From: Nematostella vectensis
Lineage: Eukaryota > Cnidaria > Anthozoa > Actiniaria > Edwardsiidae
Assembly (NCBI RefSeq): GCF_932526225.1
Contig: NC_064044.1
Span: forward strand, 13,096,953 to 13,160,952
Direction: 5' to 3'
Length of the DNA stretch: 64,000 nt
Every line of letters begins with the position of its first letter. The first letter of the stretch is position 1. A program made the position numbers and the translations under genes. Positions 10,548 through 21,954 of this stretch are shown here, piece by piece. The notes beneath the pieces were generated by a model. The model did not search any database and had not been told where the DNA came from. It worked only from the letters and a program-made list of their open reading frames with translations.

Positions 10548-13500
10548 ATGGCGTCTTCAGAACAACAGTCAGCCGATCAGCAACTCGCGCTGGCAATGGC
10601 TTACAGCAACGCCTACAGCAAAAACACAGACTACAATAAAGCAGAAGACGACTCCAGGCATCAACGAGAGGGAAGCAGGGATAGCGACCGCGAAGACAGC
10701 GATAGCAGAAGACGCGGGGGGAACTTTGAACGAAACGACTTGAAGAGAGATAGAGAAAGTACAAGCCGAAGATACACACCTTACGACACAAACCGGAGAT
10801 CACGGTCAAGCGGTGCACCAGAGAAGAAGGTCTTTGTGTCTAATATTCCTTTCGAATCCCGATGGCAAAATCTGAAAGACCATATGAATAAAGGTGAGTG
10901 AATAATTGATGGGGAAACGTCATGCGAGCTAAGCGTTGAATCGAACTTGGTATTTGCGGTGATTTTTTAGGGGTTTGCTTATTGCTTTTGTTAGATTCGT
11001 CTTGATTTGGAAGTGAATAAATCAAGTACGCGAATAACAGATAACAATTTTAAGCGGACATTTTTTTTTTAAATCCATATTTATTCTAATTTTCTTCACA
11101 GAAGCTCTTAACTACAAACTGTAGGAAACCAACTACAAATTATGCGGGGAATAAATTTTTTACTGTAATATAACTGTATTTATTTTCAAGTCTTTAAATC
11201 CGACATGTGTGACAATGTTGTTTTGCTGTTGTTTTGCTTTTGTTTTGAATATTAAAAAAATACAACTTTCCCTGTATTATTTGATACAAATAGAATGTGG
11301 ATGCTTTAGCTGTAATTCCCTGTGATCCAAGCAGATTTAATTTACTATTGAGATGATCATCTCATTTGCATAGGGTTTCATAGCCTATGAAACCATATAT
11401 CATGCAAGTCCAGCATGCTTTGCAAATCCCAACTGTTACGTTATTATTGCTCCAGCATATTGTAATATTTTATTTTCTGTAGTTGTTGGAGATGTCGCAT
11501 TTGCAGAAATCTTTGAGGATGAGAAAGGCAGATCTAAGGTAGGCAATAATATTTTGATAACTACTTGGAGAATTTCTGACCTCTATGCCTTGTTGGTTCT
11601 GTGTGAGAAACAACATATGGCAGATCCAAATATTCTTAAGATAATTTATTGTTACCTTGCCGTGATGGAAGACAGTGCTTATAATTAATTGCTGTTATTT
11701 GTTTGTTTGTTTTTGCAGGGCTGTGGGTATGTTACTATCAACCAATCCTACTCTTCTCTCAACCTTCACAAACACATGCTACTGCAACTCGTATTGTGGT
11801 GTTAACAGGAACTGCTCTCTTCCTTTCATCTGTTAAATGTCAAACTTTATAACGTCATGAAATTGTATGGAATTGAAAAAAGGGATGTTTAGTTCTGTTT
11901 ATAACATAGACTGATAAATTGATCTGCTAAAATTGTAATTATACAAAATTATAGATTTTTTTTTACTTTTTTTCTATCTTGCTTTTATAATAAAAAAAAA
12001 ATACAAAGAATGCCACCCCAAAATCATTTTCAATTTTTTTTCTTGCTATATGCTTTTGTAATCAATCTCAAACTTTCCTTTTGAACATAGCTCTTGCATA
12101 CATTGCATCAAAGTCTATCTGTCTAGTGCTTTTGAGTGCTGTTTCTATTTCTCTTGTTCTCTTCTATCAATATGATTTTATTTCTAGGGTGGTGGAGTTC
12201 ACCTCATCTGAGAGTGCAGAGCGGTGCATCAGTCTGTGTAATGGCCAGGATTTTAATGGACGAAATCTTCTTGTTAGACAAGTACGTTTGCTAAATAGTT
12301 ATTCAGTCATTTATTCAGTTTATTCCCTCTCTGGCAGAAAAGTATTTGTAATCAGAGAACACACTGGTTTGATGTCATAGTGAGCAAGGCTGTCAAAAAT
12401 TGTATTTGAGGTTCACACACACTTGTTTACTAAATATATCTAGTAACCAAATAGATGTAATTATTTTGAACACCTTTGAGCCCAGTGGGTTAGTGCTACA
12501 GTTTGTCAGAATCTGTTTGAGCCCAGTGGGTTGGTGCTACTGTATATCAGAATCTGTTTGAGCCCAGTGGGTTAGTGCTACAGTATATCAGAATCTGTTT
12601 GAGCCCAGTGGGTTAGTGTTTCAGTATATCAGAATCTGTTTGAGCCCAGTGGGTTAGTGCTACAGTATATCAGAATCTGTTTGAGTCTAGTGGGTTAGTG
12701 CTACAGTATATCAGAATCTGTTTGAGCCCAGTGGGTTAGTGCTACAGTATATCAGAATCCATTTGAGTCTAGTGGGTTAGTGCTACAGTTTGTCAGAATC
12801 TGTTTGAGCCCAGTGAGTTAGTGCTACAGTATATCAGAAAAAGGCAAATGCATGACTTTAGATAGTGAACAGTCATATAACTTAACTAGCAATTTCTTGC
12901 ATACTTTTCCTCGACTTGTTTTTGGCATCCTGTGACATCGTCTGTGCATCTGTTAGAGGACAGACACACAAAATTCAGGACGATCAGTTCTGTTTCCATG
13001 GTACCATTTTTTCAGGGAAATTGTGGCCTTTATAATTTCCTTTTACATTTACTTTTCAACCCTCAAGCTAGTTCCTTGATGCTATCCACAGACACGTCCT
13101 GAAGACGAAAACAGAATGCACAGGTCTCGTCTCCGTGGCAACTCGGCATCCCAGTCAGTAGGGGGATCAGGAGGAGGCTTGCCTAGTCTCCTGAACCTGA
13201 GCACCAACCCCATGATGAAGAAATCCAACGACCCCGCAGCCTCTACAGTTTTTGTGACCAATGTAAGGACAGTACTTAGATTTGACCATACTTGATCGAA
13301 CAATGACCTTTATTTTATGATAGCATTTCCTTCTCTTATTGGAAAATACAGTAAAATGACGTCATTGCAAGGGATACATGTTTGGTATAATAACATCCTT
13401 GATACACATAGTGACCTTACTACGTTTTGAACAATACCTTGAGTTTACAATAAGTTTTCTTTCTCCCAAGCCATCATAAAATCCAACTTCTGCTGTAAAT

Positions 13501-16500
13501 TAGTTATTAATATACCGTATTTATCGGCGTATAATGTGCACCTGCATATAATCCATACCCCAATTTTCAAGGCCTTTTAAAAAAAAAAAAAATTTAAAAA
13601 CCCACGTATAATATGCACCCCAATAGAAATAGCAAGGAAATGAGAAACAACCAAAAAAGAAACAGAAATATCATGACGAGATAAATGTTCCGATTCACAA
13701 TTCATTTTTATTTATTTGTACATAAGTACAGTAAATGCTTTTCTACGTCTGAAATTGAAGGTGATAACCACTTTAAACCATATAGGCATAAGCAGCGTAA
13801 CTTAGCACAACTGTAAAGCTGTTGTATTTTCACATGGAACATCGAAATGCGAGCTTGTGTTTGTTCACGACAATTACCGCTATTTTGGATGAGGTGCAAA
13901 GAGTTTGGGTAGAGTAAATTCCAACATGGTGGACAAAAAGAAAATCGTGAAGGGAGTATAAGTAATTGCTGTTTTTTTGGCGAGTTTTGGGGCTTATTTT
14001 CTTACAAAACACATGATAAGAAAATTAAAGATATTCTTCGTTTGGAATACATTTTACCTTGTTATTTTTAAGCAATTTTGTGACTGTTTCTCACCTACAA
14101 TGGGATCACCTCATTTTCTTATTAATTTTGCGCTTTTTATCATACTGTGAACAATGGGTTCCGCATATAATGCGCACCCCGTTTTTCGAGGTTATTTTGG
14201 GAGTGAATAAGTACACATTATATGCCGGTAAATACTAATGCACTAATTCTCCCGTGTTTAGTACAAGTCTTTGCTTTATCAAAGTATGGTTTCCCGCTAT
14301 TCAAAAGTCTTCGCTAGCAGTTTTCACACAATCGAAAATCTTCGAATAATATCAAGCGATCAGCATTCCCTCCTCAAACTAATTCTCCCGTGTTTATTAC
14401 AAGTCTTTGTCAAATAATGGCTTCCCGTTGTTATTAAGTCTACGCTAGCAGTTTTCACACAATCGAAAATCTTCTAAGAATATCAAGCGATCGGCATTCC
14501 CTCCTCAAACTAATTCTCCTCCGTGTTTAGTACATGAGTCTTTGCTTTGTCAAATAAATGGCTTCCCGCTTTTCAAAGTATTTGCTAGCAGTTAACACAC
14601 ATTCGACAATCTTCAAAGAATATCAAGCGATCGGCATTCCCTCCTCAAACTAATTCTCCCGTGTTTAGTAAAAGTCTTTGCTTGGTGAAATAAATGGCTT
14701 CCCGCTGTTTAAAAGTATTATTCGCTAGCAGTTAACACACATTCGAAAATCTTCAAGGAATATCAAGCGATCGCCATTCATTCCCCAAACTAATTCTCTG
14801 TCTAATACAAGTCTTTGTCAAATAAATGGCTTCTCGCTTTTCTAGCTGTTATTAAGCCTTGGATCACACGTTACCGTTTGTCAAACCGTTTATTTTGCAT
14901 CTGTTCGCGGACAGTCTATATGTTCGCGAATTTCGCAAACGTTGTTCGCGATGTTCGCAGTGTCCCTATGTTCGTGAGTGGTACTGTATATGTTTGAGCC
15001 CACTCAAGAATAATGTAATAAGAAGAATCAAAATCAATTAATGTTTCCAATTTGATAACTGGAAAGAAAAATTAATTCAGGGTAGAATATGACAAAGGAG
15101 AGTGATCAGTAGAAAGTTGAGTTTCAAAATCAAGTTATCCTATAGTATTTCTTTATTCTTTCTTTATTCTATTTCCACCAGTTATACTGGTGCGGAAGGC
15201 ACAACAGAGCTAGGCTCCAATTCAAGTGCCCCCTTGAGTGTATTGTTAGTAAGCATTGTAAGCACTGTCACTGGGGGTGGTCACTGCCAGAGGGTTTATT
15301 GCGTCCCCAGTGGTTCTTTTACGTCCCTTCGGTTCAGGTTAATGTAGTGCAGCTTGAAGAGACGGGACCTCCGGTTTAGTGTCCTTATCCGAGAAGACTG
15401 GAAACACGGGAGAATAACTTCAACTCACTTGTGACACAAATTCGAACCAAGGCAGGAACCCGGAAAAATCCCCAGTTTGAGCCAGGATTCGAACCTTGGC
15501 CACAGCGGTGAGAGGCCGACGCGCTAACACACTCGGCCACCCGTGCTTCCACTATTTTTAGAGAGTGACATCATGTTTGTTGTTTCTTCTATAGCTCGAT
15601 TACAAGGTGAACTGGCAGAAGCTTAAAGACACATTCAAGTGCGCTGGTAAGTTTCACACTACTGTATCTTCATCAGACTATCATATTTATTATACAGTAG
15701 TATCATCATGATATCTTCAGGTACCCATGGGTCTAAATTGTCTTCAAATGCTAATTCATTACTAATCCATGGGTAATCTTTCTGAAGGGCATGTCATCAG
15801 AGCAGAAATAATGGAAGATGATGAGAAGAAATCCAAGGGGATGGGCACAGTGCAGTTTGAGACACCCATGGAAGCTATGAACGCTGTTAATTTGCTGCAC
15901 GGGAAGATGTTGATGGATAGAGCCCTGCGTGTACGCATGGTGAGTCAAGAATCTGAATACACCCTTCTATCCTCTGCTTTGCTGTGAAATTTTAGGGGGA
16001 TATATTATGAGAGAAAAGAGCATTTTAGGTTAGCAGGGGTTCTAGTACCCTTATTTGATTCAATTGGATGAAAATATGCTTTTCAGGGTAAAATATGCTA
16101 AAGGGAAAGGTTTGAGATTCAGAACTCAATAAGAAAAGAGGTTGTTTGCACATTTTCTAGGTATAAAATAAATCCGTTTAGAACAAAAGGGTACAGCGGA
16201 AAAACTGAACTTTGCCCTCAGTTCCAACCCTTTCCTGTTAAAATGGGCAGGAAGTTTGGATTAGTCTACTGATCTACTGAACAAACCGGGTGCTAACTGC
16301 CAGAAATAGCCCTGGGCTGATATAGTTTTACTGCCTGCTGTCTACTTTTATGGCATTTCTTAGATCATCTTATCTAATTGTCCAACTTAACTTAAAGGAC
16401 CGTGCAGCTCCTCCTGTACAGAACCAGATGTCGAACCTTGCGACCAATGCCCAGCAGCTACTTGGAGGAGCAGGAGCTAACAACCCTCTTGCCGCAGCCG

Positions 16501-19500
16501 CTGCGAACAACCCCATGGCCTTGTTGCAGTTACTACAGAGTTTGCAGGTTCGTTTGGATATAAGAGCTGTGTACAATGTGGTATAGGCAAGTACTGGTGG
16601 CCCAATTAGCAGAGTGTCTCTCTGCATTGCCTGTGTCTCTTTCCTTCGAGATCCTGGTTAGATTCCCAGTTCAAACATAGGTTGGGTTGGTTCTTACTTC
16701 TGCTTCAAGGGTTTTCTGCCACAACAAACAACAATTTCTATCTAAATTGTGCTATTTGGTCAGACATTTGTATTGCAGCTGCCTAAGGCACCTCCCAATT
16801 CCACCATGTTTTTCTGTGCTCTTGAATTTATTTGGATTTTATATTGTTCTATCCAAAACTAATACTTGTTCAAGAGGTAGGATATTTGGACAGATAAAGA
16901 GTAAGTTACTGTATACCACTATTTTGGGAAGCTTACAGTTGGGATACTGTAAAGTGGAATAGTTAGAACAAACATCCTTGTTCATCAAAACTTCATATAG
17001 CAGTCTGTATCTATTCTGACAAGTTCTGATGAGTCCTTTACATGGGAGCTCATTTCATAATGCCTTGCTCTACTAATTTGAACTACACAAGTTCTAAACT
17101 GTTACAATTTTTTATTTTTTATTTACTTTTTAACAGGGCTTGACAGCTCTTGCCCAGCTAACCGGGCTTGGGGGTGTGGCGAACCTTGGCAACACCCAAC
17201 CACAAACCAACAGCTCCAGCAACCAAAACATGGGCATGGGTGCCAGTCAGAGCATGGGCACCTCAAACTCCTTGCCCGACATGTCCAGCCTGGCTAACCT
17301 TGGTGCCCTGGGTAACCTTGGCAACCTCGGTAACTTCAGCAACATGCAGAGTCCAATGCAGAGCACTATGCAGAGTATGGCAGGGCAGTATGGTGGGTCT
17401 CAGTACAGCACTGGTCAGTATGGGACCAGTACGTCATATGGCACCAGTACACCACAGTATGGGACTACCACCTCAAGTTCTGCTGGGTCGTCCATGAACC
17501 AGGGAGACGCATCTGGAAAACAAGTGTTTGTGAGGAATGTGAGTAGTGGAATCACTCAGACAAGCTGACTAGGGGCCTTTCTCTTTGGAGAGGGGGTGGG
17601 TATTACCCTAGCAAGCTGATATGTGTCTTTCTCTATGGAGAGGGAATGGTATATCTTTAGCAAGATATTAAAGCTGACAAAAGGCCTTTCTTTTTAAGAT
17701 GGGGTGGTATCACCTAAGCAAGCTAATATGGGTCTTGCACTATAAGAATGAATGTGGAAGAGTTTGTGAGAAATGTTAATTCTTGAGCTCTCAAGCAAGC
17801 TGGCAATAGGCCTTTCTCTTTGGTAGTGGGGCTGGAGTGTTTGTTATAAATGTTGGTAGCAGTTGACATGCACCTGACCCTATGCTGATTTGGTATTTAA
17901 CCTTAAGGTGATCACTTGTTCTTGTTAGCTACCCTGGAAGTACACATGGCAAGACCTCAAGGACAAGTTTCGCCCAGCAGGTTAGTGTTTTAGTATATCA
18001 GAATCCATTTGAGCCCAGTGGGTTAGTGCTACAGTTTGTCAGAATCTGTTTAAGCCCAGTGGGTTAGTGCTACAGTATATCAGAATCTGTTTGAGCCCAG
18101 TGGGTTAGTGCTACAGTATATCAGAATCTGTTTGAGTCTAGTGGGTTAGTGCTACAGTATATCAGAATCTGTTTGAGTCTAGTGGGTTAGTGCTACAGTA
18201 TATCAGAATCTGTTTGAGTCCAGTGGGTTAGTGCTAGAGTATATCAGAATCTGTTTGAGCCCAGTGGGTTAGTGCTACAGTTTGTCAGAATCTGTTTGAG
18301 CCCAGTGGGTTAGTGCTACAGTATATCAGAATCTGTTTGAGTCTAGTGGGTTAGTGCTACAGTTTGTCAGAATCTTAGTGCTACAGTATATCAGAATCTG
18401 TTTGAGTCTAGTGGGTTAGTGCTACAGTTTGTCAGAATCTGTTTGAGCCCGGTGGGTTAGTGCTACAGTATATCAGAATCTGTTTGAGTCTAGTGGGTTA
18501 GTGCTACAGTATATCAGAATCTGTTTGAGTCTAGTGGGTTAGTGCTACAGTTTGTCAGAATCTGTTTGAGCCCAGTGAGTTAGTGCTACAGTTTGTCAGA
18601 ATCTGTTTGAGCCCGGTGGGTTAGTGCTACAGTATATCAGAATCTGTTTGAGTCTAGTGGGTTAGTGCTACAGTATGTCAGAATCTGTTTGAGCCCAGTG
18701 AGTTAGTGCTACAGTATATCAGAATCTGTTGTAATTTAGAAATTAACTATGCAATCCTTAGTCTTTGACTGTAAATCGTGTTGTAGTCATCACCAGTATA
18801 CATACTGTAACTGTTATTGTTATTTATTATTACAGCTACATTGGAATTACACTACGTTACAAAATCTTTATAAAAGAACTAAAGAACCTATGAGCCTAAA
18901 ATTATCAAATAAGAACCCTTTTTAAAAGTAACCATTTAGCCTACAATTTGAAACAGGTTTTTAATTTCAACTAGAATTTCAAGGATGGCCAGGAAACTGA
19001 ATTACTGTAATAACTGGGGTAATTATAGGCAGGCAGCTTTATTGCCATTTCATATCTGTATCAGTAACTCAGTAACCTGTCGTTATAATATCTTATTTAG
19101 ATAAGTTATTTTTTAGATACTTATTTGAGAACCTGACTAGCCTAAAATGTCACTAAGCACCCGTTGTATAATAAGAACATGGTAGGTTAACTCGAAAAAT
19201 CCAAAGTGCTAATGAGCTACAATTAAAGTGGCATTTTCACAAGTTTACTTCCGGGGGGCAAACGGAAACCTCAACTAACAAAAGAATCTATTATGATCTG
19301 CGCTATTTAACAAGCCATCCGCAGTTTGTAAACTCTGTTTGTGTTTTGTCTCAAGGTAAAGTCATGAGAGCAGACATCTTGACGGAGCCCAGTGGCCGAT
19401 CAAAAGGTTGTGGGATAGTTGTGTTTGAGACACAAGAGGAAGCCCAGATGGCAATCTGTATCCTTTTTATACCATTGCAATAGAGAGTTGCACTAAGAAG

Positions 19501-20176
19501 TCACACAAATTAAAGCCAAATAAACACAGAAATGACTCCGCTTGTCACGCCAAAGATTGACGAAAAAAAATCTTTCAATGAAAATAAGCCCTGTCTAACA
19601 AAGAAACTTTCTGGCTTATTCGTAAGCGCTGAATAAGTCACCTTTTGTTGTCGTTATTTTACTGCTAAACGCCAAAGAGTGCAAGTTAGCCACCCATAAG
19701 GTCGCATGATTTCTTACTGCAAGTGTCCTATTACATAGATTGACTTTCACGTTCATACAATTAAATTATTTCATAAAGCATCTAAGTAACCTTTTCTTGC
19801 AGCCTCTATGTACTTTCTCCGGTAATGTGCTTGAGTACCCGTCAATGCCAAAGTGCATTGCCTGACAAAGTGCACAATGGCTGTAAAAGACCCAAAATGG
19901 AAGTAATCAGATGGTGAATGAAGGGTGGGGGTGTCGAAAGCATCTTTTCGTAAGCTTAAAAAAACTCTTATGACATTAACCCTTTATTATGGGGCTAGTG
20001 TTGTTGAAAGATACTCTAACAGAGAAAAAGCATGCCAAACGTTTTGGTGTGAGTCCAGTCAGGATATCATTATTTTATGTACATGTCATATACCTTAACT
20101 GTGTTTCACAGCTGCCTTTAATGGTGCCTCATTTGACGGACGTGAGATTGATGTGCGTCTTGACAGGTTCGGCTGA
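10548..20176 (+). CDS. HNRNPM: hnRNP M / MYEF2-type splicing regulator, three RRMs
   Basis: Exons: 10548-10893, 11483-11538, 11719-11726, 12188-12281, 13092-13262, 15595-15646, 15788-15939, 16398-16547, 17137-17538, 17929-17980, 19356-19457, 20112-20176. They sum to 1650 nt, exactly 550 codons, with consistent phases at every junction. RRM1 spans about 93-168 (KKVFVSNIPF, RNP1 KGCGVVEF). RRM2 spans about 221-293 (STVFVTNLDY, RNP1 KGMGTVQF). RRM3 spans about 472-547 (KQVFVRNLPW, RNP1 KGCGIVVF) and ends in GREIDVRLDRFG. The N-terminus is rich in Arg, Ser and Asp. The linker between RRM2 and RRM3 is Ala/Asn/Leu- then Gly/Ser/Gln/Tyr-rich with GQYGTSTSYG-like repeats, and looks prion-like. Vertebrate hnRNP M (about 730 residues) binds GU-rich pre-mRNA in the nucleus and regulates exon choice. 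This protein is shorter and lacks the vertebrate Met/Arg repeat block. A separate MYEF2 cannot be distinguished from HNRNPM here. Confidence 0.9.
11719..11726 (+). CDS. 8-nt microexon of the hnRNP M gene
   Basis: Exon 2 ends ...GGCAGATCTAAG (phase 0). Exon 4 opens GGTGGTGGAGTTC and joins exon 2 only out of frame. Between them, TTTTTGCAG|GGCTGTGG|GTATGT offers an 8-nt exon with good acceptor and donor. Inserting it restores K-GCG-VVEF, the RNP1 motif of RRM1, which matches the KGCGIVVF of RRM3 in the same protein. The microexon is therefore needed for a functional RRM1. Confidence 0.8.
12471..12840 (+). repeat. 41-bp minisatellite array in hnRNP M intron 4 (about 9 copies)
   Basis: The unit contains GAGCCCAGTGGGTTAGTG, then CTACAG, then TATATCAGAATCTG or TTTGTCAGAATCTG. 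Copy starts are spaced exactly 41 bases (12481, 12522, 12563 and so on). A second, larger array of the same unit is in intron 10. The variants GAGTCTAG and GAGCCCAG occur in both arrays, so they share a recent origin. Confidence 0.9.
13514..14234. mobile_element. Non-autonomous DNA transposon in hnRNP M intron 5
   Basis: The left end GTATTTATCGGCGTATAATG and the reverse complement of the right end (GTATTTACCGGCATATAATG) match at 18 of 20 positions. Subterminal GTATAATATGCACCCC and GCATATAATGCGCACCCC copies repeat inside. The roughly 720-bp element has no transposase frame. Confidence 0.65.
14242..14850 (+). repeat. Tandem repeat, about 131-140 bp unit, five copies
   Basis: ACTAATTCTCCCGTGTTTAG recurs at 14242, 14378, 14509, 14649 and (degraded) 14789. 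Each copy is followed by AAGTCTTTG, CGCTAGCAGTT, ACACA.TCGAAAATCTTC and ATATCAAGCGATC.GCATTCC. The copies differ by small indels. The array directly abuts the transposon to its left. The bases after it (about 14890-14985) show a short GTTCGCGA-rich run. Confidence 0.8.
15190..15546 (-). mobile_element. tRNA-derived SINE, minus strand
   Basis: Read on the minus strand, the head at 15546 has an A-box-like TGGCCGAGTGTG and, 45 bases on, the perfect B box GGTTCGAATCC (plus 15485-15495). These are the two halves of a Pol III tRNA promoter of Ser/Leu type. The body continues to about 15190 with GATAAGGACACTAAACCG and GGAGGTCCCGTC, a phrase I associate with conserved cores of several metazoan SINE families. 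A poly(A) tail is not evident. It sits in intron 5 just before the RRM2 exon. Confidence 0.7.
16595..16690 (+). mobile_element. Decayed tRNA-derived SINE head (candidate)
   Basis: TAGCAGAGTGT near 16607 resembles an A box, and GGTTAGATTCC at 16656-16666 resembles a B box with one substitution. Their spacing suits a tRNA promoter. The right-hand body is not recognised, so this is tentative. Confidence 0.35.
17539..17928 (+). repeat. Decayed repeats filling hnRNP M intron 9
   Basis: The exon 9 end plus the start of its intron (GTGTTTGTGAGGAATGTGAG ... CAAGCTGACTAGG ... GGCCTTTCTCTTTGG) reappears in degraded form several times. GAGTTTGTGAGAAATGTTAA is near 17760, GAGTGTTTGTTATAAATGTT is near 17838, and CAAGCTG..GGCCTTTCT recurs at three or four places. 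The intron looks like a worn tandem array seeded on the exon-intron border. Confidence 0.55.
17969..18730 (+). repeat. 41-bp minisatellite array in hnRNP M intron 10 (about 18 copies)
   Basis: This has the same unit as the intron 4 array, with one short deletion near 18375. The first unit overlaps the exon: CGCCCAGCAG|GTTAGTGTTTTAGTATATCAGAATCC, where the bar is the splice donor, aligns with the repeat GAGCCCAGTGGGTTAGTGCTACAGTATATCAG (split here for reading). Thus every copy carries a donor-like GTTAGT. The array starts exactly at the junction. Confidence 0.9.
19458..20111 (+). other. U12-type (minor spliceosome) intron, GT-AG subtype
   Basis: This last intron of the hnRNP M gene starts GTATCCTTTTT, matching the U12 donor consensus RTATCCTTT. 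Thirteen bases before its CACAG end lies ACCTTAACT, matching the U12 branch site TTCCTTAAC. It splits codon phase 1 (ATC T|CT GCC TTT), joining RRM3 in frame. All other introns of the gene have ordinary U2-type donors. Confidence 0.88.
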
Positions 20177-21954
20177 GGGGTGTTCGCTGGACGTAGGGGC
20201 TTGTGACTGGTGGATAATGGTCTTTTTCGTGTACCTTCGTGTATTGTAGAAATGCTGATGTTTGAGATTTCCCGTTACCCGTTGTAAAGCAGAGGAATAA
20301 TGCGCCAGTTCACTGTAGAGAGAATGGTTATGAAGTTCTGCCGTGCTGTTTTTAATTACTTCTTCTTTGCTGCTTCCGGAGATGGTTAGAGTGCATTGTA
20401 GAGAAGCCGATGACAAAGTTGTACCATGCTGTTTTCGATGATGGTCTGAGTGCATTGTAGAGAAGCCGATGACAAAGTTGTACCATGCTATGCCTTGCCG
20501 TGCCGTTTTTAATGACTTCTGCTGTGCTGTTTTTTGAAGATGGTCCGAGTGCATTGTAAAAAAGCTGATTACGAAGTTCTGCTTTGCTGATTTTAATGAC
20601 TGATGGCATATTGTTTTACCTTACCTTAGCTAGTTGAAATTGAAGATGGCTTGGGAAGTCTATTGTAGAAATGTTCGAGGGCTTCTGCGAAGATGTAGTT
20701 CTAGTGTGGCTTCAACAGACTCACGGAAGCTGTTTTTGTATCACAAATACCAGAGGAAGCGGAATTTGTGGAATTAGTTGTAGAGTTTCGATCCCTGAAG
20801 GAACTGTTCTATCGAATTGGCAAACTCGCTACAGGGTTACAAAAGCCATTTGTGTGACGGATGCCAGATGTAGTGGAGTCCCTCTCTGTGACTGCGACCG
20901 TTGTAGAGTTACGATCCCCGATGAAGCTTCCACCTGCTGTAGTCTGCTCTAAGGTTGCGGGCTGGAGGTTTTGCTTGCTCTCTTCGGAGTCATTTAATAC
21001 TCACATCTGACACTTTGTGTGGGGGTTACAGTGAGCTCACTGGTAGCCAAGCGACTCTTGTGAATTTCCACTGTGCATGACTTGGTGGACTGGGGGCTCT
21101 TATGAAGTGTCAGTCACAGTTGCATACATACCCATGCAAGCAGCGACAGTATTGTTTACGTTGAGTGATTCCTATATATTGCTGGTAGTTTCTGAGGCTG
21201 TTTGCACGGGATTTTACCATGTTACCGATATGACCTCCTTGGTTGAGTTACAACACGGTACCACACCCATAATTGCTAACAAACCAGTCACTTGTTTTAA
21301 AGGGGCTACCCAAATTCCCATGAAGCATTGCTCTTGCGGCCATTTTGTTTGTCATCAAACATAAAACATCACATTCTTAAGCACAACGCTCTTAACATCA
21401 GGATTGCTTAGAAAGTCCTAACAAAAAAAAACCCGATAATTTTCCAAAACTCCCGTAGCGATGAAAACTAGAACAATGCAATAAGATTAAACCGAATTGG
21501 CATCATACCCACTTTTCAAAATACTTTCTGTACCCACTCACACCACCCCCATGACTCTTTCTTTCGCATGTCCAGTTAGTAGTGATGCATTAGTGGGCGC
21601 TAGTCGGGAATGAAGTCATGCAAGTGGAAAGATCAGTCGAGGAACAGTTGCTGAAGGGGAATTGTAATCTATCTAGGTTTGCTATAGTTTCACCGCTTAG
21701 GTTAGGTTTTAGTTCTTTTGTTGACTGCTCTTTACTGTAGATTTTTATTCTGATCGTAGTTGCCTGTTGTAGCTTGGGAGTTTTGATTCACATGACATGT
21801 TTGACCTAGATCTGTTTGATCTAGATCTGTCTGACTGTTTTTCATTCACTCTAAAGGTTGACTTACCTCATACACTTAGCACCACACTGGAACAGGCGTA
21901 TTGTTGTATTCTTATAAAGGACCATTGTTATCTTTTGTGGTTGTTGCGTCGTTG
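20177..21954. other. 3' flank of hnRNP M; degenerate repeats
   Basis: No exon is recognised. From about 20290 to 20600, a phrase of about 70 bases (GAGTGCATTGTAGAGAAGCC followed by GATGACAAAGTTGTACCATG) recurs three to four times with decay. An ATTAAA near 21486 could serve as a poly(A) signal, but nothing decides the 3' end. Short open frames here lack any family resemblance. Confidence 0.4.

Noticed and set aside
12081..12380. 99-codon frame over hnRNP M exon 4
   Set aside because: Only 12188-12281 is exon; the rest is intron read-through on either side.
20671..21364. Open frames of 93 and 95 codons downstream of hnRNP M
   Set aside because: No motif, no splice or start context, and overlap with degenerate repeats.
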